From the NCBI GenBank assembly GCA_900316685.1, contig ONDS01000011.1:24833-88832 (forward strand): 64,000 nt of DNA, written 5' to 3'. A program made the position numbers and the translations under genes. The number at the start of each line of letters is the position of its first letter. The first letter of the stretch is position 1. The DNA is from an uncultured Prevotellaceae bacterium. Lineage in GTDB: Bacteria; Bacteroidota; Bacteroidia; Bacteroidales; Bacteroidaceae. The notes under the pieces were generated by a model that did no database searches, was not told the DNA's origin, and saw nothing but the letters and a program-made list of their open reading frames with translations. Below, piece by piece: positions 7,974 to 16,487 of the stretch.

Positions 7974-9891
7974 TTCTCCTATATAGATATTCCGCCGTCT
8001 GCACCATGGAGAAGGCATAATCCTTCAGAGCATCAAAATGGGGCGATGGTGCTGTGGACTGTAACTGTCCATCCGCCGTCACCTCGTAATGGAAATACTT
8101 CTCCGCCTTGGGGTTGTAGATGAAACAGGCGGTGCTGTCGCGACCCACAATCTGCGTATCGGATGTGTAGAACACTCGGTTGCGAGGTTGGCGCAACAGG
8201 TCCTGGCCGAATCCATCGTAGTCATAACTCATACGGAGCATTCCGAGCACCGTAGGCATGACATCTACCTGCATGGCCAATCCATCATAGCGTTGGGCAT
8301 CGACGCCCGGTCCGAAGATGAGCAGGGGGATATGGTTGAACGACTGTGGCAACTCGGCCTCACTCTGTCCCACCAGTTTGCCATGGTCGGCAAGGATAAT
8401 GAACAAGGTATTGTCGTACCAGGGCTGCTGACGCGCCTCGGCGAGGAATTGCCCGATACAATAGTCGGCATACTCCACAATCTGCGTCTCGGGTTGCGCC
8501 GTTTGGGGTTTGAACCATTCCGGAATGATGAACGGGGGATGGTTGCTGATGGTGAGCAGCGTGGCGAAGAAGGGCGTGCCGCCTTTGGCGCGTTCATTCA
8601 AGACGGGCAAGGCATAGTCGAACAAGTATTTGTCGGGCACCCCGAAAGCGTTGGCCCGTTCCTCCTTGGGATAATCTTCCTGGGCATACACCTCATCATA
8701 GCCATTGGTACGCAGGAAGGCATTCATATTGTCGTACTGCGCCTCATGGGTCATGAAGAACAGGTTATGGTATCCATATTGGTGAAGCACGGTAGGCAAG
8801 CCTTTACGGTGCGGGGTCACAGAGCCTTTCATCAGGTTACGGAACATCAAGGCGGGATAGGAATAGAGGGTGGCAGTGATACCATGGTTGGTATGTATGC
8901 CTGCTGAATAGAAATGGGTGAAGGCAAGGGCGTGGTCATAGAGGCTGTCGAGCGTAGGGGTGAGTCGTTCTTTCTGCCCGAAGGTCTGCATGAGGTCTGC
9001 CGACATCGACTCCATCAGTATCATCACGATGTTGGGGGTCTGCGGTTCACCCTGAGCCACCACCTGACGGTCCATCACATGAGCGCTGTCATAGGGTGTG
9101 TCGATGCCAAGGTATTGGCGTGCATGGTCGACTGCCTCGTCGTAGGGCATGAGAGTCAACTCACGGTTTTCCTGACGCAGGTCGTCGAGTGTCGAGGTGA
9201 GCAGGTTGAACATCGGGTTGATTCCCAACTGGTTGAGGAAGGGGTCGTTGCAATAATAGGCCTGGCTGATCTTGATAGGATTGTAGCCTGTACGGCCTCG
9301 GATTCCGAAGAAGCAGAGGAAGAGCAGTGCCAAGGTGATGGCTGTGCCTCCTGCCCATTCTTTTCTACTCACCCTCGCCTCGCTGTGCCGCCACATCCGT
9401 TGTCCACGCCGCGACAACCAACGCACGCCCCAGACGAACAAACCTGTCAGTACGAAATAAAGCGCGATATAAAACCAATAGGAACTCTCGCCGAAGACCA
9501 TGCCCGCCGTGGTGCCCGCATAGCCGAACCACCCGAAAATGCTCGAATCGATATTCTTGAAGAAATAGGCGAAATAGGGGATGTTAGCCGCCGAGGCCAT
9601 GAATACGAGGGCATATAACACGATGAACCACCATTGCATGAACCTGAAGGGTTTCTTCCATGGGAAGAGCACCAAGGTGAGCACCAATGGTACGCTCATC
9701 ACATAACAGGCGATGACATTGTCGAACCACACCCCCTTGACGAAGGCGGTCAATACGCTGGCATCGTTGGACACACCGACCATGTGGCCCAACTCCAAAT
9801 ATTCGATGACCCTGAAGGATGTCATGACCACCAATGCCAATAGGTGGACAAACAACAGGAATCGTATGACAGACCAATATCTTTTCATCAT
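7969..9891 (-). CDS. LTA synthase/OpgB-type membrane sulfatase-fold phosphotransferase
   Basis: The 640-residue protein has about five membrane spans in residues 10-200 and an extracytoplasmic alkaline-phosphatase-fold domain. The metal and nucleophile sites are visible: NIVMILMESMS (287-297), the catalytic threonine in GIHTNHG (T334) and LADHGK near the C-terminal third. Family members transfer phosphoglycerol or phosphoethanolamine from phospholipids to glycans at the outer face of the inner membrane. Placed next to a CDP-glycerol-type transferase and a LicC-like enzyme, it probably adds another phosphodiester decoration. Glycerol or ethanolamine as substrate cannot be decided from sequence. 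Confidence 0.88.
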   Translation of the reverse strand: MMKRYWSVIRFLLFVHLLALVVMTSFRVIEYLELGHMVGVSNDASVLTAFVKGVWFDNVIACYVMSVPLVLTLVLFPWKKPFRFMQWWFIVLYALVFMASAANIPYFAYFFKNIDSSIFGWFGYAGTTAGMVFGESSYWFYIALYFVLTGLFVWGVRWLSRRGQRMWRHSEARVSRKEWAGGTAITLALLFLCFFGIRGRTGYNPIKISQAYYCNDPFLNQLGINPMFNLLTSTLDDLRQENRELTLMPYDEAVDHARQYLGIDTPYDSAHVMDRQVVAQGEPQTPNIVMILMESMSADLMQTFGQKERLTPTLDSLYDHALAFTHFYSAGIHTNHGITATLYSYPALMFRNLMKGSVTPHRKGLPTVLHQYGYHNLFFMTHEAQYDNMNAFLRTNGYDEVYAQEDYPKEERANAFGVPDKYLFDYALPVLNERAKGGTPFFATLLTISNHPPFIIPEWFKPQTAQPETQIVEYADYCIGQFLAEARQQPWYDNTLFIILADHGKLVGQSEAELPQSFNHIPLLIFGPGVDAQRYDGLAMQVDVMPTVLGMLRMSYDYDGFGQDLLRQPRNRVFYTSDTQIVGRDSTACFIYNPKAEKYFHYEVTADGQLQSTAPSPHFDALKDYAFSMVQTAEYLYRRR

Positions 9892-9916
9892 TAAACTATG
9901 GTTTCTCTAAACTCCT

Positions 9917-11008
9917 TCACTCCACGTCCCATCCGGTGATACGTTGTATGAAGGGTATCAGCTGTTCCGCCATGTGAGCATGCTGGCGCCGCGAGGGATG
10001 GCGGTGAGTGCCATAGCCATAGGTACCGTCGGCGGGGTCGAAATCGAAACGGTAGACCTCGCGGTCGCCACGGCTGTGCGCATCGTCGATGGCGGCTTGT
10101 TGGGCCGCCTTCACATCGGCCAGACGCTGACCGCTGATCATGGTGCCCGTAAGCAACACTATCTTGGCATGTGGATAATGGCCGCGTAGGGTACGCACGA
10201 AGCGTTTAAAGGCATCCGCCAACTTCGAATTGATATACCGCGGATTAGTGGTGTCGTTGGTGCCCAGGTTCACACACACCACATCGGGCTGATAACGGTT
10301 GAAGTCCCACCGCTCGCCCGTGGTGCCGAACTGGGTATAGGGATAGAGGGCGGGCATGACCACACGGTCGCCGCCCACATTGCCGTTGTTGTTGCGGTAG
10401 ATTCCTATGCCCGAACGAGCCACCACCATATATTGGGCACCCAAGGCCTGGGCGGTGAGGGCGCCATAGGTGAGCGTGATATTCTGTTGGCTGTACGAGA
10501 ATTTCTTCTCGCTGCCATTGCCCTCAATGCCATAGCCGCAGGTGATGGAATTGCCGATGAACTCCATGCGTCGCTTGGGTAACGAGGGTTTCTTGCCCAG
10601 GGTGCGGTCGGCATCGAGATAAAGACCATAGAACACGGGCTTGCGCAACAGTCCCTCCTGACAATAGGTGATGGTCAGACGGTGCTGGTCGTCGTCCAGT
10701 CCTTCGGCAATGAGCACCAGCGAGTCTCCCCCTTGAGCCGACTCCACCTTAAAGGGTTCCTCGTCATCAAGATTGATGACATAGAAGCCGCTGCCAGGGT
10801 TGGTCTTCATCCTTACGCTCGTGCCTTCGAACGTGCAATGTATCTGTACGCCGGGATAGGTCCACTTGGCGGTGCCCGTATGTTCGGAAACGCTCACACG
10901 TCCTACATAGACGATACGCTTGTCGTGCGCACGTACATAATTATATTCGCGGGCCTCGACAGGGAGCAAGGCCAGCAAAGCAATAAGAATAAGAAGTGTT
11001 TTTTTCAT
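9917..11008 (-). CDS. Secreted CE2-like SGNH esterase
   Basis: A signal peptide (residues 1-19, ending LLPVEA) precedes a beta-sandwich of the carbohydrate-esterase-2 N-terminal type (about 25-140). An SGNH hydrolase domain follows, with GNSITCGYG (block I serine), the block III GTNDTTN and a C-terminal RHPSRRQH histidine. CE2 enzymes remove acetyl groups from plant polysaccharides. Here the gene follows an MBOAT/SGNH acyl-transfer pair on the same strand, so the target could instead be an acetylated self-glycan. Length (363 residues) is normal. The spacer upstream (11009-11152) is filled by a composite repeat, so it may not be in the same transcript. Confidence 0.85.
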   Translation of the reverse strand: MKKTLLILIALLALLPVEAREYNYVRAHDKRIVYVGRVSVSEHTGTAKWTYPGVQIHCTFEGTSVRMKTNPGSGFYVINLDDEEPFKVESAQGGDSLVLIAEGLDDDQHRLTITYCQEGLLRKPVFYGLYLDADRTLGKKPSLPKRRMEFIGNSITCGYGIEGNGSEKKFSYSQQNITLTYGALTAQALGAQYMVVARSGIGIYRNNNGNVGGDRVVMPALYPYTQFGTTGERWDFNRYQPDVVCVNLGTNDTTNPRYINSKLADAFKRFVRTLRGHYPHAKIVLLTGTMISGQRLADVKAAQQAAIDDAHSRGDREVYRFDFDPADGTYGYGTHRHPSRRQHAHMAEQLIPFIQRITGWDVE

Positions 11009-11028
11009 TTTTATTTTAGGAGTTCGGG

Positions 11029-11150
11029 AGTTCAGACATTAGTCTTTGTGGGGACTTTTTCGTTATTACGTTATATCGTTATTACGACATTTCATATTTC
11101 ATATCCCTCTCCTCTTACTTACTCCCTCCCTTTGGGAGGGCCGGGATGGG
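11029..11150. repeat. Composite intergenic repeat, copy A
   Basis: In order: AGGAGTT/GGGAGTT heptamers; CAGACATTAGTCT; a GGGGACTTTTTCG block; three 8-bp units (GTTATTAC, GTTATATC, GTTATTAC; 11062-11085); ATTTCATATTTCATAT; and a CTCCCTCCCTTTGGGAGGG palindrome. The same order in reverse complement is at 40473-40668, and part of it is at 54037-54142. Confidence 0.85.
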
Positions 11151-11152
11151 TA

Positions 11153-12619
11153 TCAGAACTGCGCATAGATAAACGGTTGCACATTGTCCTGACGGAAATT
11201 GATGACCAACTGCATCACTATGATGAAGATGGCCAACTTGACCAACCAGGGGGAGCGCACGAACCAGTCGCCCAACCGATCGGAATGTTTCTTGCGCAAG
11301 CCATGCAAGGCAAAGCCCAAGACCAGGAAGAGGGTCCACATGAAACGGGTACTCACAAATGGTGGGAGGTAGTCCCAACTAAAGTCAACAGCGATATGGT
11401 TGAGCAGGGTGACCGCCGTTTCGACGCTCGGCGAGCGGAAGAACACCCATGCCACCGCCACGAACACGAAGGTGATGAACCATGCCACCAACTTCACGTA
11501 CCATGTGTTGGGTATCTTGTCGAGCCAACCCTTGCACGCCTTGTGGATAATCAGACCCAGACCATGCATGGCACCCCAGATGACGAACATCCATGAGGCA
11601 CCGTGCCACAAGCCCGAGAGCAGCATGGTGATGAAACTATTGAGATAGGTGCGCAACTTACCCTTGCGGTTGCCTCCCAAGGGGATATACACATAATCGC
11701 GGAACCATGTGGACAGGGCGATGTGCCATCTGCGCCAAAACTCCGTAAGGTTCAGCGACTGATAAGGGAAATTGAAGTTTTCGCGCAACTGGAATCCCAT
11801 GACGGCGGCGATACCTATACTCATGTCGCTATAACCGGAAAAATCGAGATAGATCTGCAGGGTATATCCCAGCACGCCCATGGCACCCTCGAAGCCCGAG
11901 AAGCCCGTAGGGTCTTCGAATATCCAGTTGTTGTATTGGGCGATGTAGTCGGCCACCAACGCCTTCTTAAGCAGACCCACGATGATGAGCCACAAACCGG
12001 CATAGATGAGCCCTTCATCCAAGGGCTTGCGGTCCTTCACCTGCGGCAACAGCACCTCGGCACGTGTGATAGGTCCCGCCATGAGCAATGGGAAGAACGT
12101 GAGGTAGAAAGCGTATTCCAACAGGTTGACATCAAGGGTGAACTTACCCTTGTACACGTCGACGGTATAGCTCACAGCTTGCAGGCTATAGAACGAGATG
12201 CCCACGGGCAGAAGGATGGACAGCGGCGAGAAGTTCGACGCCGTCATCTCATTGAAAATCTCGATGAAGAAATTGGTGTACTTGAAATAGAGCAACGGCA
12301 AGAGCTCCAAAGCCACGGTCAACCACATCAGTGCCTTGCGTCCTCCTCCCTCACTCCGTTTCATCCTATCGGTGAGCCACCATGAGAGCAGGGTGGTGAT
12401 AGGCAGCAGCAACATCAGCCAGCCATTCGACTTATAGGCGAAGAAGAGGCTGAACACCACCACATAAGCCAACATGGCGGTATGGCGCCTACGGTTGATG
12501 AAGATGAATATGGCGAAAAAGACGATGAAGAGCACCATGAAAGGCATGGTCACGATAGACCAGTCCTTATCGGGGGTGGTAAAGAATTGCAATAGCGATT
12601 GGAAAAGCTGTTGTATCAT
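11153..12619 (-). CDS. MBOAT family O-acyltransferase (AlgI/DltB-like)
   Basis: This 488-residue integral membrane protein has ten or so hydrophobic spans and the MBOAT landmarks: LDFSGYSDMSIG, FWRRWHIALSTWFRDYVYIP, then SGLWHGASWMFVIWGAMHG with the catalytic histidine. AlgI, PatA and DltB relatives move acyl groups across the inner membrane to an extracytoplasmic acceptor and work with an SGNH-type partner. The gene lies 22 bp after an SGNH protein on the same strand, the standard pairing. The acceptor is probably a surface glycan or peptidoglycan; alginate is unlikely in this lineage. Confidence 0.92.
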   Translation of the reverse strand: MIQQLFQSLLQFFTTPDKDWSIVTMPFMVLFIVFFAIFIFINRRRHTAMLAYVVVFSLFFAYKSNGWLMLLLPITTLLSWWLTDRMKRSEGGGRKALMWLTVALELLPLLYFKYTNFFIEIFNEMTASNFSPLSILLPVGISFYSLQAVSYTVDVYKGKFTLDVNLLEYAFYLTFFPLLMAGPITRAEVLLPQVKDRKPLDEGLIYAGLWLIIVGLLKKALVADYIAQYNNWIFEDPTGFSGFEGAMGVLGYTLQIYLDFSGYSDMSIGIAAVMGFQLRENFNFPYQSLNLTEFWRRWHIALSTWFRDYVYIPLGGNRKGKLRTYLNSFITMLLSGLWHGASWMFVIWGAMHGLGLIIHKACKGWLDKIPNTWYVKLVAWFITFVFVAVAWVFFRSPSVETAVTLLNHIAVDFSWDYLPPFVSTRFMWTLFLVLGFALHGLRKKHSDRLGDWFVRSPWLVKLAIFIIVMQLVINFRQDNVQPFIYAQF

Positions 12620-12641
12620 GATGTTCGTGTGTGCTTGGGGG

Positions 12642-13496
12642 TTATTTGCCTGGATCGTTGGGCTGAAGCATGGTCACATGACTCCACTTCACTTTCTGCG
12701 TGGGTTTCTCCATGACGATGGGATGGGCTGTCTGGTCGCTCTCCAGCCATTCGGCCACGAGGTCGAACCAATGGGCGGCGGCCTCGAAAGTGGGATGGGC
12801 CTTGTCTTTGCCACGGGCCAGTGTCAGGTGCGTGCTGTCGAAGTAGCGCTCTTTGCCCACATGTTTGACGATGAGCGCATTGATGCCCGTATCATCTTTC
12901 CAGTTGGGCGGGCTGATCCAGACAAAAGGTATGTCGCCCATCTTCCTGACGATGGTGGCGATGAATTTGTCGCGACGGTCGAGGTCGCGCACGAAAAGTT
13001 CGTTGCTGCACAGGCAACAGATGATGAAGGTGGGTTGCACCTCGCGGATGTAATAGTCGAGGGTGTTGGTGGTAGCCCATTTCTCCGACGTCGAGCTGTA
13101 CCACAATACCGTACGCTGCTCATGACCGTTATGGGCGGCATAGTCGCACAGACGGCGCGACAGTCCTTCCAGCATACTGTCGCCGAAGAAGAGGAACCGT
13201 TGCTTGCCGGTATCCTTGACCTTAGGATGCTGTGCCGCCTGGGTTGTGGACAAATCGGCAACAGACGCCGTCTGTCCCGACCCATCTGAGGATGCCGTTG
13301 ATGCCGGTGCGTCGACAGACACACCATCCCCTTGGACCGTTACCGTCGTCGAGGTGGTATCGGTGCCAATCTTGAAATTCACCTTACGCAATTCATTGTT
13401 GGCGATGGCCCAGTCCATGGGACTGATGGCATAGATGGCCAAGACCACCAATACATCCACCAATAGCAACAGGATCTTCAGTTGGGTGCGCATCAA
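12642..13496 (-). CDS. Membrane-anchored SGNH-fold partner of the MBOAT protein
   Basis: The 284-residue protein has one N-terminal transmembrane anchor (residues 7-24), a serine/threonine-rich linker (about 45-90) and an SGNH domain starting FLFFGDSMLEG with the catalytic serine. A histidine (DSTHLTLARGKDKAHP) follows near the C-terminus. The block III motif reads CLCSNEL instead of the usual GTND, so one glycine is lost but the asparagine is kept. It is immediately upstream of the MBOAT gene and probably finishes the acyl transfer in the periplasm. A paralogue with an intact LGTNDLG is at 54139-54915. Confidence 0.8.
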   Translation of the reverse strand: MMRTQLKILLLLVDVLVVLAIYAISPMDWAIANNELRKVNFKIGTDTTSTTVTVQGDGVSVDAPASTASSDGSGQTASVADLSTTQAAQHPKVKDTGKQRFLFFGDSMLEGLSRRLCDYAAHNGHEQRTVLWYSSTSEKWATTNTLDYYIREVQPTFIICCLCSNELFVRDLDRRDKFIATIVRKMGDIPFVWISPPNWKDDTGINALIVKHVGKERYFDSTHLTLARGKDKAHPTFEAAAHWFDLVAEWLESDQTAHPIVMEKPTQKVKWSHVTMLQPNDPGK

Positions 13497-13505
13497 TAAC
13501 GTCTT

Positions 13506-14531
13506 TTAGTCTTTCTTGTCCTTTTTGTCTTTCTTAGTGGTAACAGGCGCTATCTGTGGAGCGATCTTGATTTCAGTGGGTACGGTGGGTTGTTTCACCA
13601 CGTCCACTTTGGGCTTGATTTGCTCGGTCACCTTCACACGAGGCTCCTCACGCTCCACGGGCTCTTCTTCGTCTTTTTTCTTCTCGGTCTGCTGTTTGGG
13701 CTTGGGCAGGGCCTCGGCCTCCTCGATGGTCAGGCCGGCCAGCTTCGTTCCGTCTTGGTTATAGCGAGCCATACGACCGCCCGACTCCACGGTGTACTCA
13801 CCGTTGTCGAACACCACCTTGCCACGGTCTATCACAGCCAAGGCCTTGTTGGCCGTACTCAGCTGGTAGAGGCCGCACTCGGTGTTGCCGGTATTGCGCG
13901 AGGCCACAATCATGATATACGACTCATCAGGACTGATATTGGCCGAGAGGATGCCGCTACCCTCGTAGTCGACGATGGCGGCAGCGTTGAGGTCGGTCAG
14001 GATCATCTCCTTGGAGTCGCGTGTGAGGGCGTCGAACTCATACATGTGGCCGTCCTGCAGATAATACATACAATGGCGCGAGCGTTCGGGGAACTTGGCG
14101 ATGACATAGCCGGTCTGCGACACCTCGTTGGCCATGCTGTCGATAATGTCCTTCGTGCCATGGTCGACCATCGATGCCAATCGCAACTGCTGGCGGTTCT
14201 GCATCTGCACGGCGATGAACAGCCCGAGCACGATGAGTGCCAGCACGGCGATGACCAGCCCCTTGGCGATGTTGGCCTTGGAATATTTACGGGTCACTTC
14301 CTCCGGCAAACGGATCTTATGCCTGTGCTGCGCGCCCTGTGCGGGGGCTGTGGTGGCCTGCGCGGGAGAGGCTACGGCAGGCTCTTCGGCGGGACGATGC
14401 GTCGCACGTGATTGTGCCGCCACGCTCTCGGCAGGGGGGAACCCTGTCTTCTTCTTACAATACGGGCACACGGCGGCATGAGAGTAGATCATCCTTCCGC
14501 ATCGGGGACATTCGCTTATTTTGCGCGTCAT
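13506..14531 (-). CDS. Zinc-ribbon single-span membrane protein, function unknown
   Basis: The 341-residue protein starts with a zinc ribbon (C8-X2-C11 and C22-X2-C25, ECPRCGRMIYSHAAVCPYC). An alanine- and proline-rich linker is followed by one transmembrane helix (GLVIAVLALIVLGLFIAV, near residues 91-108) and an extracytoplasmic domain with beta-propeller-like strands. The tail is rich in E, K and P and ends KKDKKDKKD. I do not recognise a characterised family. It sits between cysS and the SGNH/MBOAT pair, with 9-17 bp gaps, so is probably co-transcribed. Topology with a cytoplasmic zinc ribbon suggests signal transfer, which is inference. Confidence 0.7.
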   Translation of the reverse strand: MTRKISECPRCGRMIYSHAAVCPYCKKKTGFPPAESVAAQSRATHRPAEEPAVASPAQATTAPAQGAQHRHKIRLPEEVTRKYSKANIAKGLVIAVLALIVLGLFIAVQMQNRQQLRLASMVDHGTKDIIDSMANEVSQTGYVIAKFPERSRHCMYYLQDGHMYEFDALTRDSKEMILTDLNAAAIVDYEGSGILSANISPDESYIMIVASRNTGNTECGLYQLSTANKALAVIDRGKVVFDNGEYTVESGGRMARYNQDGTKLAGLTIEEAEALPKPKQQTEKKKDEEEPVEREEPRVKVTEQIKPKVDVVKQPTVPTEIKIAPQIAPVTTKKDKKDKKD

Positions 14532-14548
14532 ATCGTGGATTTTTTAGT

Positions 14549-16060
14549 TCATTTGTTGAGTTTCCAAGTAACGCCATCCTTGGTATCTTTCACCTCGAAG
14601 CCGGCGGCACTCAGGGCATCGCGTATCTGGTCGCTGGTAGCCCAGTCCTTGGCGGCCTTGGCCTTGGCCCGCAGTTCGAGCACCATGTCGACCACCTTGC
14701 CGAAAGCTTCCTCGCGCGCCTCGTTGGAAGAGCCTTGCTCCGGACGCAGACCTAACAGGTCGAAAGCGAAGAGGTGCATCACCTCTAGCAACTCCTTTTG
14801 GTCGGCAGCACTGATTTTCGCCTGATGAGCGGTAACGGTATTCACGAGTCGGCAAGCCTCGAACAGATGGCTGATGACGATGGGGGTCTGCAAGTCGTCG
14901 TTCATGGCATCATAGCATTTCTGGCGCAGGGTGGCCACCAGTTCATGTGTGGCGGCATCCGACTCCTTGCTCACCACCATACGCTCGGCATCGGCCAATC
15001 CGTTGAGCAGACGTTCCAACCCTTTCTGGCTGGCTTGCAGCGCTTCGTCGGAGAAATCGACGGTGCCCCTGTAATGGGCGGAAAGGATGAAGAAGCGGAT
15101 GGTCATGGGCGAGTAGGGTTGGCTCAGGCTCTCATGTGTGCCCTTGAAGAACTGCTCCAGGGTGATGAAGTTGCCGAGCGACTTGCCCATCTTCTGCCCG
15201 TTGATGGTGATCATGTTGTTGTGCATCCAGTAGCGCACCATCGGCTTGCCTTGCGAAGCCACAGCCTGCGCTATCTCGCACTCATGATGGGGGAACACGA
15301 GATCCATGCCGCCCCCGTGGATGTCAAACTCCTGACCGAGGTACTTACGTCCCATAGCGGTGCACTCGCAGTGCCAACCGGGGAAGCCGTCGCTCCAGGG
15401 CGAGGGCCACCGCATGATATGCTCGGGTTGCGCCTTCTTCCATAGGGCGAAGTCCACCTGGTTGTGCTTCTCCCCCACCCCGTCAAGTTCACGCGAGGCG
15501 TTGATCACATCGTCGAGGTTGCGCCCGGAGAGGATACCGTAATGATGGTCCTTGTTGTATTTCTCAATGTCGAAATATACGCTTCCGTTGCTTTCATAGG
15601 CATAGCCGTTGTCCAGAATCTGCTGCACCAGTTGCTGCTGCTCGATGATATGTCCCGTGGCATGTGGCTCGATGCTGGGCGGCAACACATTGAGTGCTTT
15701 CATGGCCTCATGGTAGCGGTTGGTGTAGTATTGCGCTATCTCCATGGGTTCCAGCTGTTCCAACCGGGCTTTCTTCTCTATCTTGTCGTCGCCCTCGTCG
15801 GCGTCATGCTCCAGATGTCCCACATCGGTGATGTTGCGCACATAGCGCACCTTATATCCGAGGTGCTTGAGGTAGCGGAACAGGAGGTCGAAGGTGATGG
15901 CGGGCCGGGCATGCCCCAGATGGGGGTCGCCATACACGGTCGGTCCGCACACGTACATGCCCACGTTGGGGGCGTTCAGGGGCACAAAAGGCTCTTTCGT
16001 CCTTTTGAGTGTATTGTAAATAATCAGTCGCTGTTGTGTCATCGTCGGTTTCTTGTCCAT
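14549..16060 (-). CDS. cysS: Cysteine--tRNA ligase
   Basis: This class I synthetase charges tRNA-Cys. Landmarks are the zinc-binding cysteine in [10 protein letters not shown] (C38), the HIGH-type motif PHLGHAR (46-52), the [12 protein letters not shown] zinc site, [13 protein letters not shown] and the KMSKS-type GQKMGKSLG (about 288-296). I chose the ATG at 16060 (503 residues) because the promoter -7 box is at 16080-16087, which puts the longer frame's start (16093) upstream of transcription; the ATG at 16042 is also possible. It heads a run of eight minus-strand genes. Confidence 0.95.
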   Translation of the reverse strand: MDKKPTMTQQRLIIYNTLKRTKEPFVPLNAPNVGMYVCGPTVYGDPHLGHARPAITFDLLFRYLKHLGYKVRYVRNITDVGHLEHDADEGDDKIEKKARLEQLEPMEIAQYYTNRYHEAMKALNVLPPSIEPHATGHIIEQQQLVQQILDNGYAYESNGSVYFDIEKYNKDHHYGILSGRNLDDVINASRELDGVGEKHNQVDFALWKKAQPEHIMRWPSPWSDGFPGWHCECTAMGRKYLGQEFDIHGGGMDLVFPHHECEIAQAVASQGKPMVRYWMHNNMITINGQKMGKSLGNFITLEQFFKGTHESLSQPYSPMTIRFFILSAHYRGTVDFSDEALQASQKGLERLLNGLADAERMVVSKESDAATHELVATLRQKCYDAMNDDLQTPIVISHLFEACRLVNTVTAHQAKISAADQKELLEVMHLFAFDLLGLRPEQGSSNEAREEAFGKVVDMVLELRAKAKAAKDWATSDQIRDALSAAGFEVKDTKDGVTWKLNK

Positions 16061-16079
16061 TAAAGATGCATTTATCGTG

Positions 16080-16111
16080 CAAAGATACGGCAAAATCGGC
16101 TAATACACAAA
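16080..16111 (-). promoter_or_regulatory. Promoter of cysS
   Basis: On the minus strand TTTG (16111-16108), 20 nt and TATCTTTG (16087-16080) match the Bacteroidetes consensus. Transcription should begin near 16074, 14 nt before the chosen ATG. Confidence 0.8.
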
Positions 16112-16210
16112 ATATCAGCCGATTTTTGAATGTTTTATATGGAAAAGCGGGTGATTTGACTGCATTTTGCGGGCGGGCACTGTGGCACCGCCCCTAACAC
16201 AAACCAAGAC

Positions 16211-16447
16211 TTTGAATAACGTAGGCTGCACCTCGGAAAAGAAAGAAAAACCTTTTTTTCTTTGCTTTTCGCTCGGTTTGCACTACCTTTGAATAACGTA
16301 GGCTGCACCTCGGAAAAGAAAGAAAAACCATTTTTTTCTTTGCTTTTCGCTCGGTTTGCACTACCTTTGAATAACGTAGGCTTCACCTCGGAAAAGAAAG
16401 AAAAACCGTTTTTTTCTTTGCTTTTCGCTCGGTTTGCACTACCTTTG
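16211..16447 (+). promoter_or_regulatory. Three tandem 77/78-bp promoter units
   Basis: Units at 16211-16287, 16288-16365 and 16366-16443 are nearly identical. Each carries CACCTCGG, an imperfect palindrome (AAAGAAAGAAAAA facing TTTTTTCTTTGCTTTT), then TTTG, 19 nt and TACCTTTG. The three -7 boxes are at 16284-16291, 16362-16369 and 16440-16447. Differences are single bases, for example CTGCACC versus CTTCACC in unit three. The last box leads to the CoA-transferase ATG at 16488. The rest of the 427-bp gap has only the cysS promoter. Confidence 0.9.
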
Positions 16448-16487
16448 CACCAAATTTTGAAAAACCCATCAAATCAATTTTCATTCA

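Noticed and set aside
13590-14411. Plus-strand frame opposite the zinc-ribbon gene
   Set aside because: It is histidine- and leucine-rich antisense sequence with no signals. The minus-strand protein has a clear zinc ribbon and transmembrane helix.
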